The notes: generated by a model not told the origin, from the sequence alone. A stretch of DNA of 64,000 nucleotides from Qipengyuania citrea (GCF_009828015.1 NZ_WTYG01000002.1:763360-827359), one strand, 5' to 3'. Shown: positions 51,915 to 61,369, numbered from the stretch's first letter. Program-made: numbers and translations.

Positions 51915-52862
51915 CTATTTATCTAGGGATCCCTTAAACTCTAACAGGTGGATGCGCTTCGGACGTAGTGAACCACCCTTTTCTCTAGCAAACTCCACTG
52001 CAATGTCGGCCACGACCATTTTATGATCTGCCAATGCGTCGGCATCTACAGTTGGATACAGGTCCATTGGCATTTTGCGCTCTATATCGGCTTGGCCAAT
52101 TATCCTCGCCTTCCATCCAGTTTTGAGGCTGTCTCTGTCTGTCGCCCTAATTTCAATTTGCTGATTGGGCAGCGGTAAAATCGTCGTGTCTTCTAACCCC
52201 TGAAGATCAGCCTCGTTTGGATACTCCGTTATAGCTTCCTGCTCTAGGTCACCAAAACCACCGACATTGATGGACGAACCAGGATTCTGCTTTGCTGGCC
52301 TGAAGAAGTCGGTGACACGCCCAACCAATTGTCTGCGCTTTTTGGGAGTGATCTCATCAGACACCGCCCTTTCGATCGCTTCAGGCGAGATAGTGAGCGT
52401 GTTGGCAATGATATTGACCACCTTGTTATATTCACCGTCGATGTGAATGGGCGGCGGGGAAGGCAGCGCAGGCTGGTCTTTCTTTTTCTTCTGGGTGACA
52501 GCCTCGTATGCCCATCGAGCCACGAAATACGTGACTGCGAGCGCGGCAAGCGTTGCGAGAGATTCATATTCTGGCGGCACATCCACCCCCGTTAGCCCCT
52601 CGATGCCCTTGATAACCTTGTCGTCTATTGACTCCTGATAGGAGTGATAAATTTCCAAAGCTAAATCTGTGAGCAAAGAGCCGGCGACAATTTGGTTCAC
52701 GTGGATCGCGACTAAGCGAAGATCGGAGTCCGGAGCCGCACGGGCAAGAACAGCTATACCTTCTTCCAACAATCGCTGTTGGGCCAGCAAGGACTCTACC
52801 ACTTCCGCTAGCGGAATCTGATCTGCGGAATATTCCACCCGATGGTGTAACGTTTTCTGCAT
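51915..52862 (-). CDS. Island-encoded protein of unknown function
   Basis: Protein of 315 aa. The N-terminal half is helical and acidic (PLAEVVESLLAQQRLLEEG), then a possible membrane or buried helix (SLATLAALAVTYFVARWAYEA, in parts, residues 103-122), a Lys/Pro-rich linker (KKKKDQPALPSPPP) and a charged C-terminal domain. No domain that I recognise. It stands alone on the minus strand between the transposase remnant and the restriction module, more AT-rich than the chromosomal genes. Possibly a membrane-linked defence or regulatory protein, but this is a guess. Confidence 0.7.
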   Translation of the reverse strand: MQKTLHHRVEYSADQIPLAEVVESLLAQQRLLEEGIAVLARAAPDSDLRLVAIHVNQIVAGSLLTDLALEIYHSYQESIDDKVIKGIEGLTGVDVPPEYESLATLAALAVTYFVARWAYEAVTQKKKKDQPALPSPPPIHIDGEYNKVVNIIANTLTISPEAIERAVSDEITPKKRRQLVGRVTDFFRPAKQNPGSSINVGGFGDLEQEAITEYPNEADLQGLEDTTILPLPNQQIEIRATDRDSLKTGWKARIIGQADIERKMPMDLYPTVDADALADHKMVVADIAVEFAREKGGSLRPKRIHLLEFKGSLDK

Positions 52863-53044
52863 AGCCCCCCTCGAGTTGAAGGGACCGGCCTAAATTAGAA
52901 ATCCGCAGAAAGTCAAAGTTATATCGCGAGAACACGACCCGCGCTAGCACATATAAGGAACAGACGCAGCTAGGCTTGCGCCAAGCCGTGCCCCATTTAA
53001 GTCAAGCATTACCTATGCGAAGGGGATACACCCCGAAACAAAGT

Positions 53045-54421
53045 TTAGAGCTTCGCTGGAACCAAACCGGGGAACGCCGATGTGAAGTCGTATGACGTAA
53101 TAGTCTTCCCCGCATTTCGTTTAACCTTTGCGAATACCTGCCTCCGCTTCCATGTTTTCGCTGCATTGGGTATGTTGGATTCACACTGTTTCAAAAATTC
53201 GTCCGAGATAGGAAATCTATCGACCACGTCGTTTGTCACGTGGAAGCCATCGCCAAAGCTACGCCAGTATTTATAAAAAAGACTTGATGCGAGTATTTGC
53301 AGCAAGATCAGAGAAGAGTCCTGTTCGTGTGTCCTAACCGGGATAACGCCCGAAACTTTGCCTTCATATTCTCTAATACCGATGAAATTCCGGGCTACGC
53401 CGCCTATCGAAAAAGCGCCACGCCCGATTCTCGACATAAGCGAACGAGCAGTTCGTCCTCCTTCCGCCTTCTCCATATAGCGCGCGAGTTCCTGGTCGGC
53501 CGGTCTAGGGATCTGCCGCTCTATGTCGAAGTCGGAGCAATCATGAAATTCCGGTATATCGTTAAGAAATGCCGCGCGTTCGGAAGTTGACCATCGCAGT
53601 AGGGCACTGGATTCAATCACACCCGCCCGTGCCCCCCCAAGATTGATAATCGTGCATCTCTGACTGTTCGCCTTGTTGGTGTTCCCACTCTCCGGCTTGC
53701 CTGCTTTGAAGAGATAATCCGGCATATTATCGTAGCTGGATGCACTCAGCGGGAGTTTGGTGTCGCGAATGATTCGACGAAGGTCCACGTAGTCGCGGCT
53801 AAAGCATACCGACACTGGCAGGATGAGCCCGATGTCTGGAGTTGAAAAATTATCGAGCATCGATTCGACAAAATCCGCGTATAGGTTCTTCCAGCGGCTA
53901 CCCCGCTCGTTGGTGACGAATGGAGGGTTGCCTACAAAAATGACGTTCTTGGCGTCATTCGACCTAGCCCACTCCAGGAAATTGGCGTTCTCCAGTTCAA
54001 TGTTTTCGAACTGGATCGAAAATGTGCTTTCGAGTTTGGCAATCGTGCCGGCAACAAAATCCAGCGCCGCCTCATTGAGGTCAACTGCCCTGAACTTTAT
54101 TGTCGAAACCGCTGAAGGCCCAAGCCCGAGGTCCGCAAGGCTGCGAAGAAGACTAAACAGGAACATCCCGGCCCCGACCGATGGTTCAACAAAGGTTTTG
54201 AAGGCAATGAGACGTTTAGCATCGTCAGAATTCGCCACGTCATGGTGGCGCCAGAACAGGCGCCAGAAGTGGCCCGATACATCAGCGGGAGTGTAATAGG
54301 AGCCACTTGACTTTCGTCCAGCGCCCTCACTGGAAAGAGCCATCTCTGCTGCCTCAAGCCGCTCCAAGATTGTGTCGAGGGCGTCGATCCATGTTTGTAG
54401 AGACATAGAGTTTTCAGTCAT
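53045..54421 (-). CDS. N6-adenine-type DNA methyltransferase (Eco57I-like)
   Basis: Class I SAM-dependent methyltransferase of 458 aa. GSYYTPADV and the SAM loop FVEPSVGAGMFLFSLL are followed by the catalytic motif IV GNPPFVTNERG (NPPF, typical of adenine methylases). The C-terminal half is a probable target-recognition domain. ATG 54421 is chosen for its GAGGGAAAAT site; the open frame continues to 54496, 3 bp from the LlaJI-like gene. It could be the modification enzyme of the restriction module, an added second methylase or a Type IIG-like remnant without nuclease. Confidence 0.85.
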   Translation of the reverse strand: MTENSMSLQTWIDALDTILERLEAAEMALSSEGAGRKSSGSYYTPADVSGHFWRLFWRHHDVANSDDAKRLIAFKTFVEPSVGAGMFLFSLLRSLADLGLGPSAVSTIKFRAVDLNEAALDFVAGTIAKLESTFSIQFENIELENANFLEWARSNDAKNVIFVGNPPFVTNERGSRWKNLYADFVESMLDNFSTPDIGLILPVSVCFSRDYVDLRRIIRDTKLPLSASSYDNMPDYLFKAGKPESGNTNKANSQRCTIINLGGARAGVIESSALLRWSTSERAAFLNDIPEFHDCSDFDIERQIPRPADQELARYMEKAEGGRTARSLMSRIGRGAFSIGGVARNFIGIREYEGKVSGVIPVRTHEQDSSLILLQILASSLFYKYWRSFGDGFHVTNDVVDRFPISDEFLKQCESNIPNAAKTWKRRQVFAKVKRNAGKTITSYDFTSAFPGLVPAKL

Positions 54422-54498
54422 ATTTTCCCTCATTCCCCGATCAGGGCATAACAATGATGTTCTTCTTATGTTCTTATGGCAAAAGGTATGGCCCATGC

Positions 54499-55812
54499 CT
54501 AGCCTGCATCGTTCAAAATCATCGCAACCCTCGCTCTCCAGTCTTCAGGATCATGTAGGATGTCGTGGGTGTAGACTGCCAATGTCTTCAGGAATGGCAG
54601 AGCAATCGCGTCTACCCGCTCCCCCCCTTCAGGCAGTTCGACGCCGCCTAGCAGCTGAACGTCCTTCACATCGGATGGGAACAGGAAGGCGTTTTGGACA
54701 ACGGCGTATCCGCTCTCCTCAGCGATCCCTTGAAGGTGCTGTTTATACCAGATTTGCTTTGCGACGTCGTTGACGCCCGGATTACCCATAAGCGTCGGCG
54801 AAAAAGAAAGCCGATAGTATTTAGCATCCCCGATAAGCAATTCTTCATTGGAAATCGGAGCCACGAGATCGGGGATGAATGTGCCTTGGTCATTTTTCGA
54901 CCCGTCCGCAGCAGTCCAAATCGGCTTCGGAATATGTGGGAGCCAGCTACCAACCTCATCCTTGAAAGCCGACTTGCAGGCCTGCTCCCATACGTTGTAA
55001 AAACTGCTGGTCCCATAGAGGGCTAGGCCGTGAGCCGTTTCAATCTCGATCGCTTGCACCGTGGCCAGCATCATAGCCAGGAGTTCAATTCCTCGTTGCG
55101 AGTAAGTCCGCCTTTGCTCGATCGCAAGCTGGCTCTCGCATTCCTCCACTGACGGTAGCGCTTGCAACCTTTCGACGGGCTCATGGTCCAACAAAACCGG
55201 TTCGAGATCGAGAAGCGGGCCATATTCTGCTGACAGCTTCTCGAGAAGAAACAAGTGCAAGCGAGTCGCAAAGTTGCGGTGGTCCTGCTCGGAACGTTTG
55301 GTGATCGTCTCGAGATAGACAGGACGTCCACGAGACATGACGGGGTCGATGTTCTCGACGGTCCTGCGCCAGTCGGTGCTTCCGTTGCCACTCATCTCAT
55401 GTGAAGTTTCGGTGCGACGCAGCAAGCCGTTCGCGTTGAAATCCTCGATAAGCCATTCTGCGGCGGCAAGCCCGCTGATCGTGCCCCTTTCCGGTCTGTC
55501 GTTGAGAAAGGGTGACGGCTCGTGGTAGTTGGGGCACCATTTCGCGTAGTGCCTCATAGCTCGAGTGACCTGCCGATGGGTGTCTATGTTGGATGTCGCA
55601 TTGCGGATTTTAGGTAGAGCGACAAGAGTGCGCTCATTAAAGACGATGATGCCGACGAAGCGGATATGGAGCCTACCTGACCTGCCGGTGCTTAACGCTC
55701 CGCTTTCCGCTAAGCGAGCGCGCAATTCCGGATCTTCGCCTGCTGGCCACGCATCACCTTCCCGCAGCCATTCTATGCCGCGGTCACCCTTCACCGAAAT
55801 CAATCGCTTCAA
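54499..55812 (-). CDS. LlaJI/McrC-like restriction endonuclease subunit
   Basis: Nuclease subunit partnering the McrB-like ATPase, about 437 aa. The N-terminal part resembles McrC (FSLKRLISVKGDRGIEWL). The C-terminal PD-(D/E)xK nuclease is seen in GTFIPDLVAPISNEELLIGDAKYYRLSF (given in parts: the P-D and G-D-A-K elements). The start is uncertain: the frame opens at 55896 but that overlaps the ATPase gene by 113 bp. Likely starts are TTG 55812, TTG 55803 or GTG 55794. Cleavage would need the ATPase encoded upstream. Confidence 0.83.
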   Translation of the reverse strand: MKRLISVKGDRGIEWLREGDAWPAGEDPELRARLAESGALSTGRSGRLHIRFVGIIVFNERTLVALPKIRNATSNIDTHRQVTRAMRHYAKWCPNYHEPSPFLNDRPERGTISGLAAAEWLIEDFNANGLLRRTETSHEMSGNGSTDWRRTVENIDPVMSRGRPVYLETITKRSEQDHRNFATRLHLFLLEKLSAEYGPLLDLEPVLLDHEPVERLQALPSVEECESQLAIEQRRTYSQRGIELLAMMLATVQAIEIETAHGLALYGTSSFYNVWEQACKSAFKDEVGSWLPHIPKPIWTAADGSKNDQGTFIPDLVAPISNEELLIGDAKYYRLSFSPTLMGNPGVNDVAKQIWYKQHLQGIAEESGYAVVQNAFLFPSDVKDVQLLGGVELPEGGERVDAIALPFLKTLAVYTHDILHDPEDWRARVAMILNDAG

Positions 55813-57379
55813 CGAAAATGTTTTCGCCGTCTCGATAAGATTTGACGAGCGTTCCGAAGGTAGTCGATCCTCCGGAAAAGAGTTTGCGTGGCGCACTCTT
55901 CACCACATCGTCCCGCAGATACTGTAGCAGCTTATTCTCAAATGCTTTCGGACGCGCCAAATCTTTCTTGGTCATAAAGAATGGGCCGAGGAGTCGGTCT
56001 TCGGTGATGCCTTCCTTGGCAAGATGGCCATTGATAGCCTTTCGAAACGCGTTCCATTTGACTGGGCCTTCTAGGAAGTTGACTGTGAGTTCCCATTCCG
56101 CGGCTACATCTTCTCCATCGTCGAGACCCACGTATTCCATCGTCCATCGGCGCTTAAACGCTGAATCCATAGGCATTACGCCCTGGTCGGCACTGTTCAT
56201 GGTTGCCCAGATGAACATATTGGCTGGGATACTGACCGGACCGTGATGCCCTTTCGAGGCCAGATAGTCGCTCGCCTCGGGAGACAGCGTCACTGAATAC
56301 TTCCCGCGCCCGTCATCATCACGATCTAGCATCTGGAAGGCATCGGCGAACACGGCGCTGGCATTCGCGCGGTTTATCTCCTCGATTACGAGACAGTAGT
56401 TGTGATCCGGATCGGACAACGCGCGCGATAGAAGTTGGAGGAAAGGACCCGGCACGAAACGATAGTCTATGAGCGGCTCGAAATTGCCCGCCGAACTTGT
56501 CTTGTCTGCCTCTACAAAGTCTCCGTCAGCCGTGCGATAAATCGGTGTCGGACGGAATGACCCCATAAACGTGCCACTCGTGTATTCAGGGTAGAAGGTA
56601 GTCCGCTGAAAGAGTAAATCATCTGGGAAGAATAGATTGAGTTCTTCATTTAAGTTGTGGCTTTTACCCGTGCCTGGCGCGCCATAGAAGATGCGATTTC
56701 GCGCGAGATCCTCCGGCAACGGGTTTGAGGGGACATCCCCGAGATCGGTATAAACCTCGCCTTCAATTTCCGGTGCCGGCAAAATGAGTTCGTCGGTGAT
56801 CACGATCTCGTCGTGAAGGGAAGCCATGTTCTCGAGATAATATGCCAACATATCTGGGGTAAAGCAGCAGACCAATCGCTTCTTCGAGTCGACGGATTGC
56901 CCAAAACCTGTTCGCGCCGCCGAGGCCATTCCCGCAGTCCGAACATAGCAGCTAGTTGGCTTCGCGTGACCTTCGTAGGCTGCTGGATCCCAAGCGCACA
57001 TGACAAGGAGCCCGTTGCGACGATATATGCCCATCAGCGAACAACGGGGATCGCTTGCCTTATCTCGCATGAAATCCTGAGCGTGCTCGTCGTATGGTCG
57101 GGACAGCTGAATACGCTTTTCATCCTGAGCTCGCTCACCGCTACTCCAGGACAGGTTTGAAAAAATATAGGTTATGACCGTTAACGATTTCGACCCTTTT
57201 GACATCTCAAACTGACGTCGCTTTGTCTGCTTGTCTTCTTGCTGAAATACTACGGTCCAACCGCGGGCGTTCAGACCATCACGAATTATTTTTTCTTGGT
57301 CTTCGAACGGGACCTGCTCGGGATCGAAGTCAATTACGATCTCACCATCAGGTTCGATCTGGTTTACTGCGGTCGGCAT
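55784..57379 (-). CDS. McrB-like AAA+ ATPase/GTPase of the restriction module
   Basis: Protein of 531 aa. The N-terminal 200 residues are an MrcB-like DNA-binding or DUF3578-type domain. The AAA+ core has Walker A GAPGTGKS (233-240), Walker B YCLVIEEINRANA and the McrB-type sensor MNSADQGVMPMDSAFKRRW. It powers translocation for the LlaJI/McrC-like nuclease, whose gene it overlaps by about 29 bp. Upstream by 14 bp lies the C5 methyltransferase gene, so all are one operon. Confidence 0.9.
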   Translation of the reverse strand: MPTAVNQIEPDGEIVIDFDPEQVPFEDQEKIIRDGLNARGWTVVFQQEDKQTKRRQFEMSKGSKSLTVITYIFSNLSWSSGERAQDEKRIQLSRPYDEHAQDFMRDKASDPRCSLMGIYRRNGLLVMCAWDPAAYEGHAKPTSCYVRTAGMASAARTGFGQSVDSKKRLVCCFTPDMLAYYLENMASLHDEIVITDELILPAPEIEGEVYTDLGDVPSNPLPEDLARNRIFYGAPGTGKSHNLNEELNLFFPDDLLFQRTTFYPEYTSGTFMGSFRPTPIYRTADGDFVEADKTSSAGNFEPLIDYRFVPGPFLQLLSRALSDPDHNYCLVIEEINRANASAVFADAFQMLDRDDDGRGKYSVTLSPEASDYLASKGHHGPVSIPANMFIWATMNSADQGVMPMDSAFKRRWTMEYVGLDDGEDVAAEWELTVNFLEGPVKWNAFRKAINGHLAKEGITEDRLLGPFFMTKKDLARPKAFENKLLQYLRDDVVKSAPRKLFSGGSTTFGTLVKSYRDGENIFVEAIDFGEG

Positions 57380-57393
57380 CTGAATCTCCGAAC

Positions 57394-58410
57394 TCAGAGG
57401 TGCTTTATCAAATGGCTAACCATGGCTTCGCCCAATAAGCAGGGAACGGCATTGCCGATCTGCTTTTGCACGGAACGACGGCTGCCGTGGAACTTATAGC
57501 CTGACGGGAACGTCTGGATTGCCGCCGCCTCGGGCGCCCGCAGACGGCGGCTATTCCAATGGAACGGCCCAACCCATGGACCAGGCTGCGCTGCGATGGT
57601 GATTGAAGGTTGGTCGGGGTGGAGTTTATAGAGGAAATTCCAAAAACGCCCGCCGCGTCGAAAAATGCGACCGTCGTAGTTCTTAAGTTCGTCCAGCGCC
57701 ATGTAGTTGCGGCCAGGAGGGACGTGGCGTAATTCGCTCTCGTATGTGCCACCGTTCACGAGTTCAGTGGGCTCAAAATACTTGGGCGAGGAGAAGGGCT
57801 TGAGGAACTGACCTACGCCGAGATGCGGTGGAAGGTCATCAGCTGGGTCGGCGGAGCGCTGGCGGATCGGCTCAGGGATGGCAGCGCCGCGTCCATTGCG
57901 CCCCATGATAAAGAGGCGCTTGCGCTTCTGAGGAACGCCAAAGTCCGCAGAGTTCGCCAAAGTTACGGTGCAGGTGTAACCCAGCCCCTCGGCCGCAGCT
58001 ACGAATGCGTCGAGGGCATGGCGGTTGGTCGGATGTCGCAAACTCTCGACATTCTCCAGCATGAAGCCTCTCGGCTGTGCTTCGCTGACGGCACGAAGGA
58101 ACTGCGACAGCATATTGCGCGGATCATTATCGACGAGGCGGTTCTCGTTCTTCACCCAATAGCCATTCTTGGAAAATGGCTGGCAGGGTGGTCCACCTAT
58201 GACAATCAAGTCATCAGCCTCGTCTCGATGATGATGGAAATCGAGATCCGCGATGTCGGCATGGTCGATAAGCGCGTGATCGGAAAAATTTAGTCGAAGT
58301 GTTTCGGCAGCGTCGGCATCAAACTCGACCGCCCGGACAATCGTCGCGCCAGCCCGCTCTGCTCCGACGTCGAGCCCCCCTGCGCCACTGAATAAACTAA
58401 TACATTTCAA
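57394..58410 (-). CDS. C5-cytosine DNA methyltransferase
   Basis: Modification enzyme of about 338 aa. Ordered motifs: FSGAGGLD (I), GGPPCQPFSKNG (IV, catalytic Cys), ENVESL (VI), GVPQKRKRLF (VIII), a target-recognition region (about 190-290) and QIGNAVP (X). The TTG start at 58410 with an AGAGAGAC site is preferred since C5 methylases normally begin CISLFSGAGG; an in-frame TTG at 58467 is another option. First gene of the restriction operon. It should protect the host at the sites cut by the McrB/LlaJI-like nuclease. Confidence 0.93.
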   Translation of the reverse strand: MKCISLFSGAGGLDVGAERAGATIVRAVEFDADAAETLRLNFSDHALIDHADIADLDFHHHRDEADDLIVIGGPPCQPFSKNGYWVKNENRLVDNDPRNMLSQFLRAVSEAQPRGFMLENVESLRHPTNRHALDAFVAAAEGLGYTCTVTLANSADFGVPQKRKRLFIMGRNGRGAAIPEPIRQRSADPADDLPPHLGVGQFLKPFSSPKYFEPTELVNGGTYESELRHVPPGRNYMALDELKNYDGRIFRRGGRFWNFLYKLHPDQPSITIAAQPGPWVGPFHWNSRRLRAPEAAAIQTFPSGYKFHGSRRSVQKQIGNAVPCLLGEAMVSHLIKHL

Positions 58411-58741
58411 GTTACGTCTCTCTAACGGATTAGCGTGCGCTATAGGATGCCGCAGGCGCAGCGCCAAACCGCTTTGGCAGGCTATCTACAGTCTGGGTGA
58501 TCAGCGAGGCGCAGACACGCGGATGCCGCCTCGCGCCCCATCAGGGGTCAATGGGCAGTCAAGTCCTCGCTTGAACTCTGCGAAATTGCAAGCGTAGGCT
58601 AAAAGCGGAGCCTAAGGAATCTCCACCCTAGCTTGATCTCTTTTGAGGAGGAAGTTGCACACAATACGCTGCGTTAACCAGTGCAATTTATGGCACCTCT
58701 GGGACCGATGAATGAGTGTCCATCATGACAGGGGTAGTAGA
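58411..58741. other. Intergenic region between the restriction operon and the 58.7-kb orphan
   Basis: 331 bp between divergent genes. It should hold the promoter of the restriction operon on the minus strand and of the next gene on the plus strand. I see no convincing -35/-10 pair, no controller (C) protein gene and no large repeat, so control is left open. Confidence 0.5.
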
Positions 58742-59224
58742 ATGGCGGTAGATTACCGTATCCATGGATCGAAGATTTCTGAAACTACCGCCACGATTTT
58801 GAAGGCCGCGGGCGTAAGCGCATCACGATTAGATCGTCGATTTGATAAACGAGTAGCTCAGCGATTTACTCCATTTATCTGGGGACCGAAAGATTATCGT
58901 TTAAATAAAATTCGTGAGCGAACGGGGATCTCAATCGAAATGATCTCTCGAGAACGGCGAACCATACTCTTATGGGCCCGGCGTTTTCAGCCATACGTTG
59001 CTTATCATGAAATATCTCAAAAGAATTGTTATCTTGAGATTTTCGCATCCATCCCCGAAACTATATCTGTAAATGCGCCCGGCAAGAAGATTAGTGATCT
59101 TGTTAATGGGCTGGAGGACAAGGGCGTGGGAGTTTTTGGAGGTTTGACAATTACCGGAATTCGTAATGAAGGAGCGCGGTCCATTATCAACGTTAAACAG
59201 TCGTGGCAGTCGGTGCGCCCTTGA
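58742..59224 (+). CDS. Island orphan protein, AT-rich gene
   Basis: Protein of 160 aa, basic and rich in Arg/Lys/Ile (GSKISETTATILKAAGVSAS, RRTILLWARRFQPYV). No signal peptide, membrane segment or family that I recognise. ATG 58742 preceded by GGGGTAGTAG; an in-frame ATG at 58712 exists. Base use is clearly more AT-rich than the neighbours, suggesting recent transfer. The basic N terminus could bind nucleic acid, which is a guess. Confidence 0.62.
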   Translation: MAVDYRIHGSKISETTATILKAAGVSASRLDRRFDKRVAQRFTPFIWGPKDYRLNKIRERTGISIEMISRERRTILLWARRFQPYVAYHEISQKNCYLEIFASIPETISVNAPGKKISDLVNGLEDKGVGVFGGLTITGIRNEGARSIINVKQSWQSVRP

Positions 59225-59261
59225 GACAAAAAGAGCGCTGACCGACCTCGGCGCTGATACG

Positions 59262-60041
59262 TTAGGTGGACATCAATCGGACTCTACAACCAATCTCGAA
59301 GTGATCCGCGATTTCGCTCTGCAGTTCGACAGAATAATCCGCAAGGATCGGGACCATGGCATGTTCTGGGCGGCGCCTAATGAACCCGGCGACGAGCCCA
59401 ATGGCCGCTGCCTGAAATCGCAGACCATCAAAACCTTGCGCTACGAGCCAGGCGATTTTCGCAAGCGCGAGCAGCAGGCAGTCTAGTTCGACGTGATCTC
59501 GCAATGATTTCCAACCTGCAGCGCTTGAGGGCTGAGCGACACCCGGTTTGGCCGATACTAGTTCGTCAGGAACGCCCATACGCAATAGGACCTGGCTGAG
59601 ATGCGACCAAGTCCTTCCACCTCCTTTTAGTTGCAAGGCCAAGTCCAGGTGAGGACGCGGCCCCCGGCGGCCCGGTTGATCGACAAGCTGCGGCGGTAGC
59701 GCCAAACCATGCGCCATGCTGCCCAAAAGAAGCACGGGAACATCGGTCGCCAGACCGCCAAACGTAAGAACCGGTGTCTCCGAATGAGCGCGTAAAAAAT
59801 CGAAAAGTTGCTCGATCACTGCACGCTCGTCGCCCCAGTCGTGCTCCGTCCATGATGCAAGAGTGCCCGTCTCGATCCGACCCTCAGTATCAATTGAGAA
59901 CTCGAATACCGAGGCGGCCATGATTTTCTTCACGGCGACTGCGTGTCGGTGGGACTTTTGATCGATTGATCGATGTGCTTCGTAGAGATGCTCATCCCAG
60001 ACCATTTCGGTATCCAGTGCCAGATAGGTTTGCTTAGCCAT
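59262..60041 (-). CDS. DEDD-family 3'-5' exonuclease-like protein
   Basis: Protein of 259 aa with an RNase H-like exonuclease fold. Motif I is LALDTEM (Asp, Glu); the second region TFGGLATDVPVL corresponds to the N-x3-F-D motif of PolB-like exonucleases (partly degenerate); the third region is DHVELDCLLLALAKI (H/Y-x3-D). This resembles the predicted PolB-type 3'-5' exonuclease family. The ATG at 60041 follows a strong AGGAAAGG site. The last gene of the minus-strand accessory group. Activity cannot be assumed as motif II is altered. Confidence 0.75.
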   Translation of the reverse strand: MAKQTYLALDTEMVWDEHLYEAHRSIDQKSHRHAVAVKKIMAASVFEFSIDTEGRIETGTLASWTEHDWGDERAVIEQLFDFLRAHSETPVLTFGGLATDVPVLLLGSMAHGLALPPQLVDQPGRRGPRPHLDLALQLKGGGRTWSHLSQVLLRMGVPDELVSAKPGVAQPSSAAGWKSLRDHVELDCLLLALAKIAWLVAQGFDGLRFQAAAIGLVAGFIRRRPEHAMVPILADYSVELQSEIADHFEIGCRVRLMST

Positions 60042-60080
60042 TTCTTTTCCTTTCCTAGAATGTTGGCACCTTCATTCCCT

Positions 60081-60665
60081 TCAGAAAGGCATCGGTCGTG
60101 CCCGCTCGATCTCGCGCCAGGCCTGCCAGGCTGCGCTGAATGAGATTCGCTGGGATGGACGAACGAACGCCCAGAGATATGTGAGATATAGAAGCTGGGC
60201 TTCATCGGCGGCCTTGCGTGCCTGAGCGAGGGTTGAAGAACCTGGCCCCGCACGGCGGATATCAAATGCAGCTGCGGTTTCATCGAGCGTATCCGAGGCG
60301 CACTCGAGCGGCACGACGTGGAGGTCGGACCTGTGACGCTGCAGCAGTTGGAGGTCAGTCGGTGACGCAGGACTGCCGTCCGCAGAACGGTGATGCAGAT
60401 AGTGTCGCATCATCGGCGGTGCGCGGGAAATGAGCGTGGCTCTCTGGGGCACACGTTCCACGATGCCCTGGATGATCTCGGCCCTGCTTGTTTCGCTGTC
60501 GAAGGCGCTGTGTTCCAGGTGGAAGCGAGCGTTGTAGTCTGGACATACTTGCGCGGTGAAGAGCGCAATGCTGCGGATAGCGGATTGCCGAGCGAACTCG
60601 GACCGATTGCGGACGATGGTAAGCGAGGAGATGATGCGCGGATGGCGCGCGCCGTTCTCGGCCAT
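60081..60665 (-). CDS. Island protein of unknown function
   Basis: Protein of 194 aa, helical, with several His and Arg residues (MMRHYLHHRSAD) and the C-terminal LLYLTYLWAFVRPSQR. No family that I recognise. ATG 60665 follows AAAGGA. It lies after a strong terminator that ends the upstream pair, and 40 bp before the exonuclease-like gene, so these two are probably cotranscribed. Confidence 0.65.
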   Translation of the reverse strand: MAENGARHPRIISSLTIVRNRSEFARQSAIRSIALFTAQVCPDYNARFHLEHSAFDSETSRAEIIQGIVERVPQRATLISRAPPMMRHYLHHRSADGSPASPTDLQLLQRHRSDLHVVPLECASDTLDETAAAFDIRRAGPGSSTLAQARKAADEAQLLYLTYLWAFVRPSQRISFSAAWQAWREIERARPMPF

Positions 60666-60690
60666 GGTTGGAATTCCTTTTGCAAGATAC

Positions 60691-60724
60691 GAAAAAGGCG
60701 GCGCTCCGCTTAGAGCGCCGCCTT
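60691..60724 (-). terminator. Strong terminator inside the accessory group
   Basis: A perfect 12-bp stem, AAGGCGGCGCTC against GAGCGCCGCCTT with loop CGCTTA; on the minus strand it is followed by TTTTTC. It lies 35 bp after the stop of the 60759-61298 gene and 26 bp before the start of the next gene. Confidence 0.9.
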
Positions 60725-60758
60725 CTCGACGAGTTCGAACTCATTCTGGTCTGACGAT

Positions 60759-61298
60759 TTAATCGACCCAGACCGCTGCGAGCCGGCCTTTAGGAGGATT
60801 GCCGATGTATCCCTGCTCCCAGTTACCCTGATCGATCGAGACATTCCGCATAGCTCCACGAATGTCAGACCATGCGTGCTCGATGCCTCGAGTGACTTTC
60901 GCCCGTGGTGGCACAGGACAGGTCGTCATGATGCAGCGCTCATCGAGCCGGAAGGCGCGGCGGCGATCTGCCGAAACGAGGAGAATGGGTTTACCTCGCT
61001 TGAGACGGCAGGGCTCGACCATGATCGCCTCGGCACCGTCTCGTGTTCGGTAGAGCAAGGCTAGGCAGATGAAGCTGTCGCTGCTGCGGTCGGCAAAGAT
61101 GGAGAGCAACTCGTCTTGCCGCCCGTCGATTGCTGCCATTGCAAGAGTATCGATCACCTCGTCGTTGGGATGGTCCAGGACCCCGAACTTGAGTGCGTTT
61201 GTTCCCGGACCGGGGTTTATGGGCAGATCCAGAGCTTCGGCGAGCGCATAGGAGAGCCTGCGGCGGGGGCAGGCCCCGCCGAGATCGAAATCGATCAT
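60759..61298 (-). CDS. Island protein of unknown function
   Basis: Protein of 179 aa (MIDFDLGGACPRRRLSYALA...). No signal peptide or membrane segment; four cysteines (GACPRRR, FICLALL, EPCRLKR, CIMTTCPVP). No family that I recognise. The ATG at 61298 follows an AAGGAAATACG site, 71 bp after the DnaQ-like gene, and the gene is followed by a strong terminator. It is most likely the second gene of a two-gene unit with the exonuclease-like protein. Confidence 0.65.
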   Translation of the reverse strand: MIDFDLGGACPRRRLSYALAEALDLPINPGPGTNALKFGVLDHPNDEVIDTLAMAAIDGRQDELLSIFADRSSDSFICLALLYRTRDGAEAIMVEPCRLKRGKPILLVSADRRRAFRLDERCIMTTCPVPPRAKVTRGIEHAWSDIRGAMRNVSIDQGNWEQGYIGNPPKGRLAAVWVD

Positions 61299-61369
61299 AT
61301 CGTATTTCCTTAGATGTAGATGTTGCGGCCTATTGGCCGGAGCTTTTCCCTCAATTGGAAGGCTCGCTG

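Noticed and set aside
52863-53044. Terminator with GGGG/CCCC arms after the adenine methyltransferase gene
   Set aside because: The stem is only about four base pairs with no clear T-tract, too weak to call.
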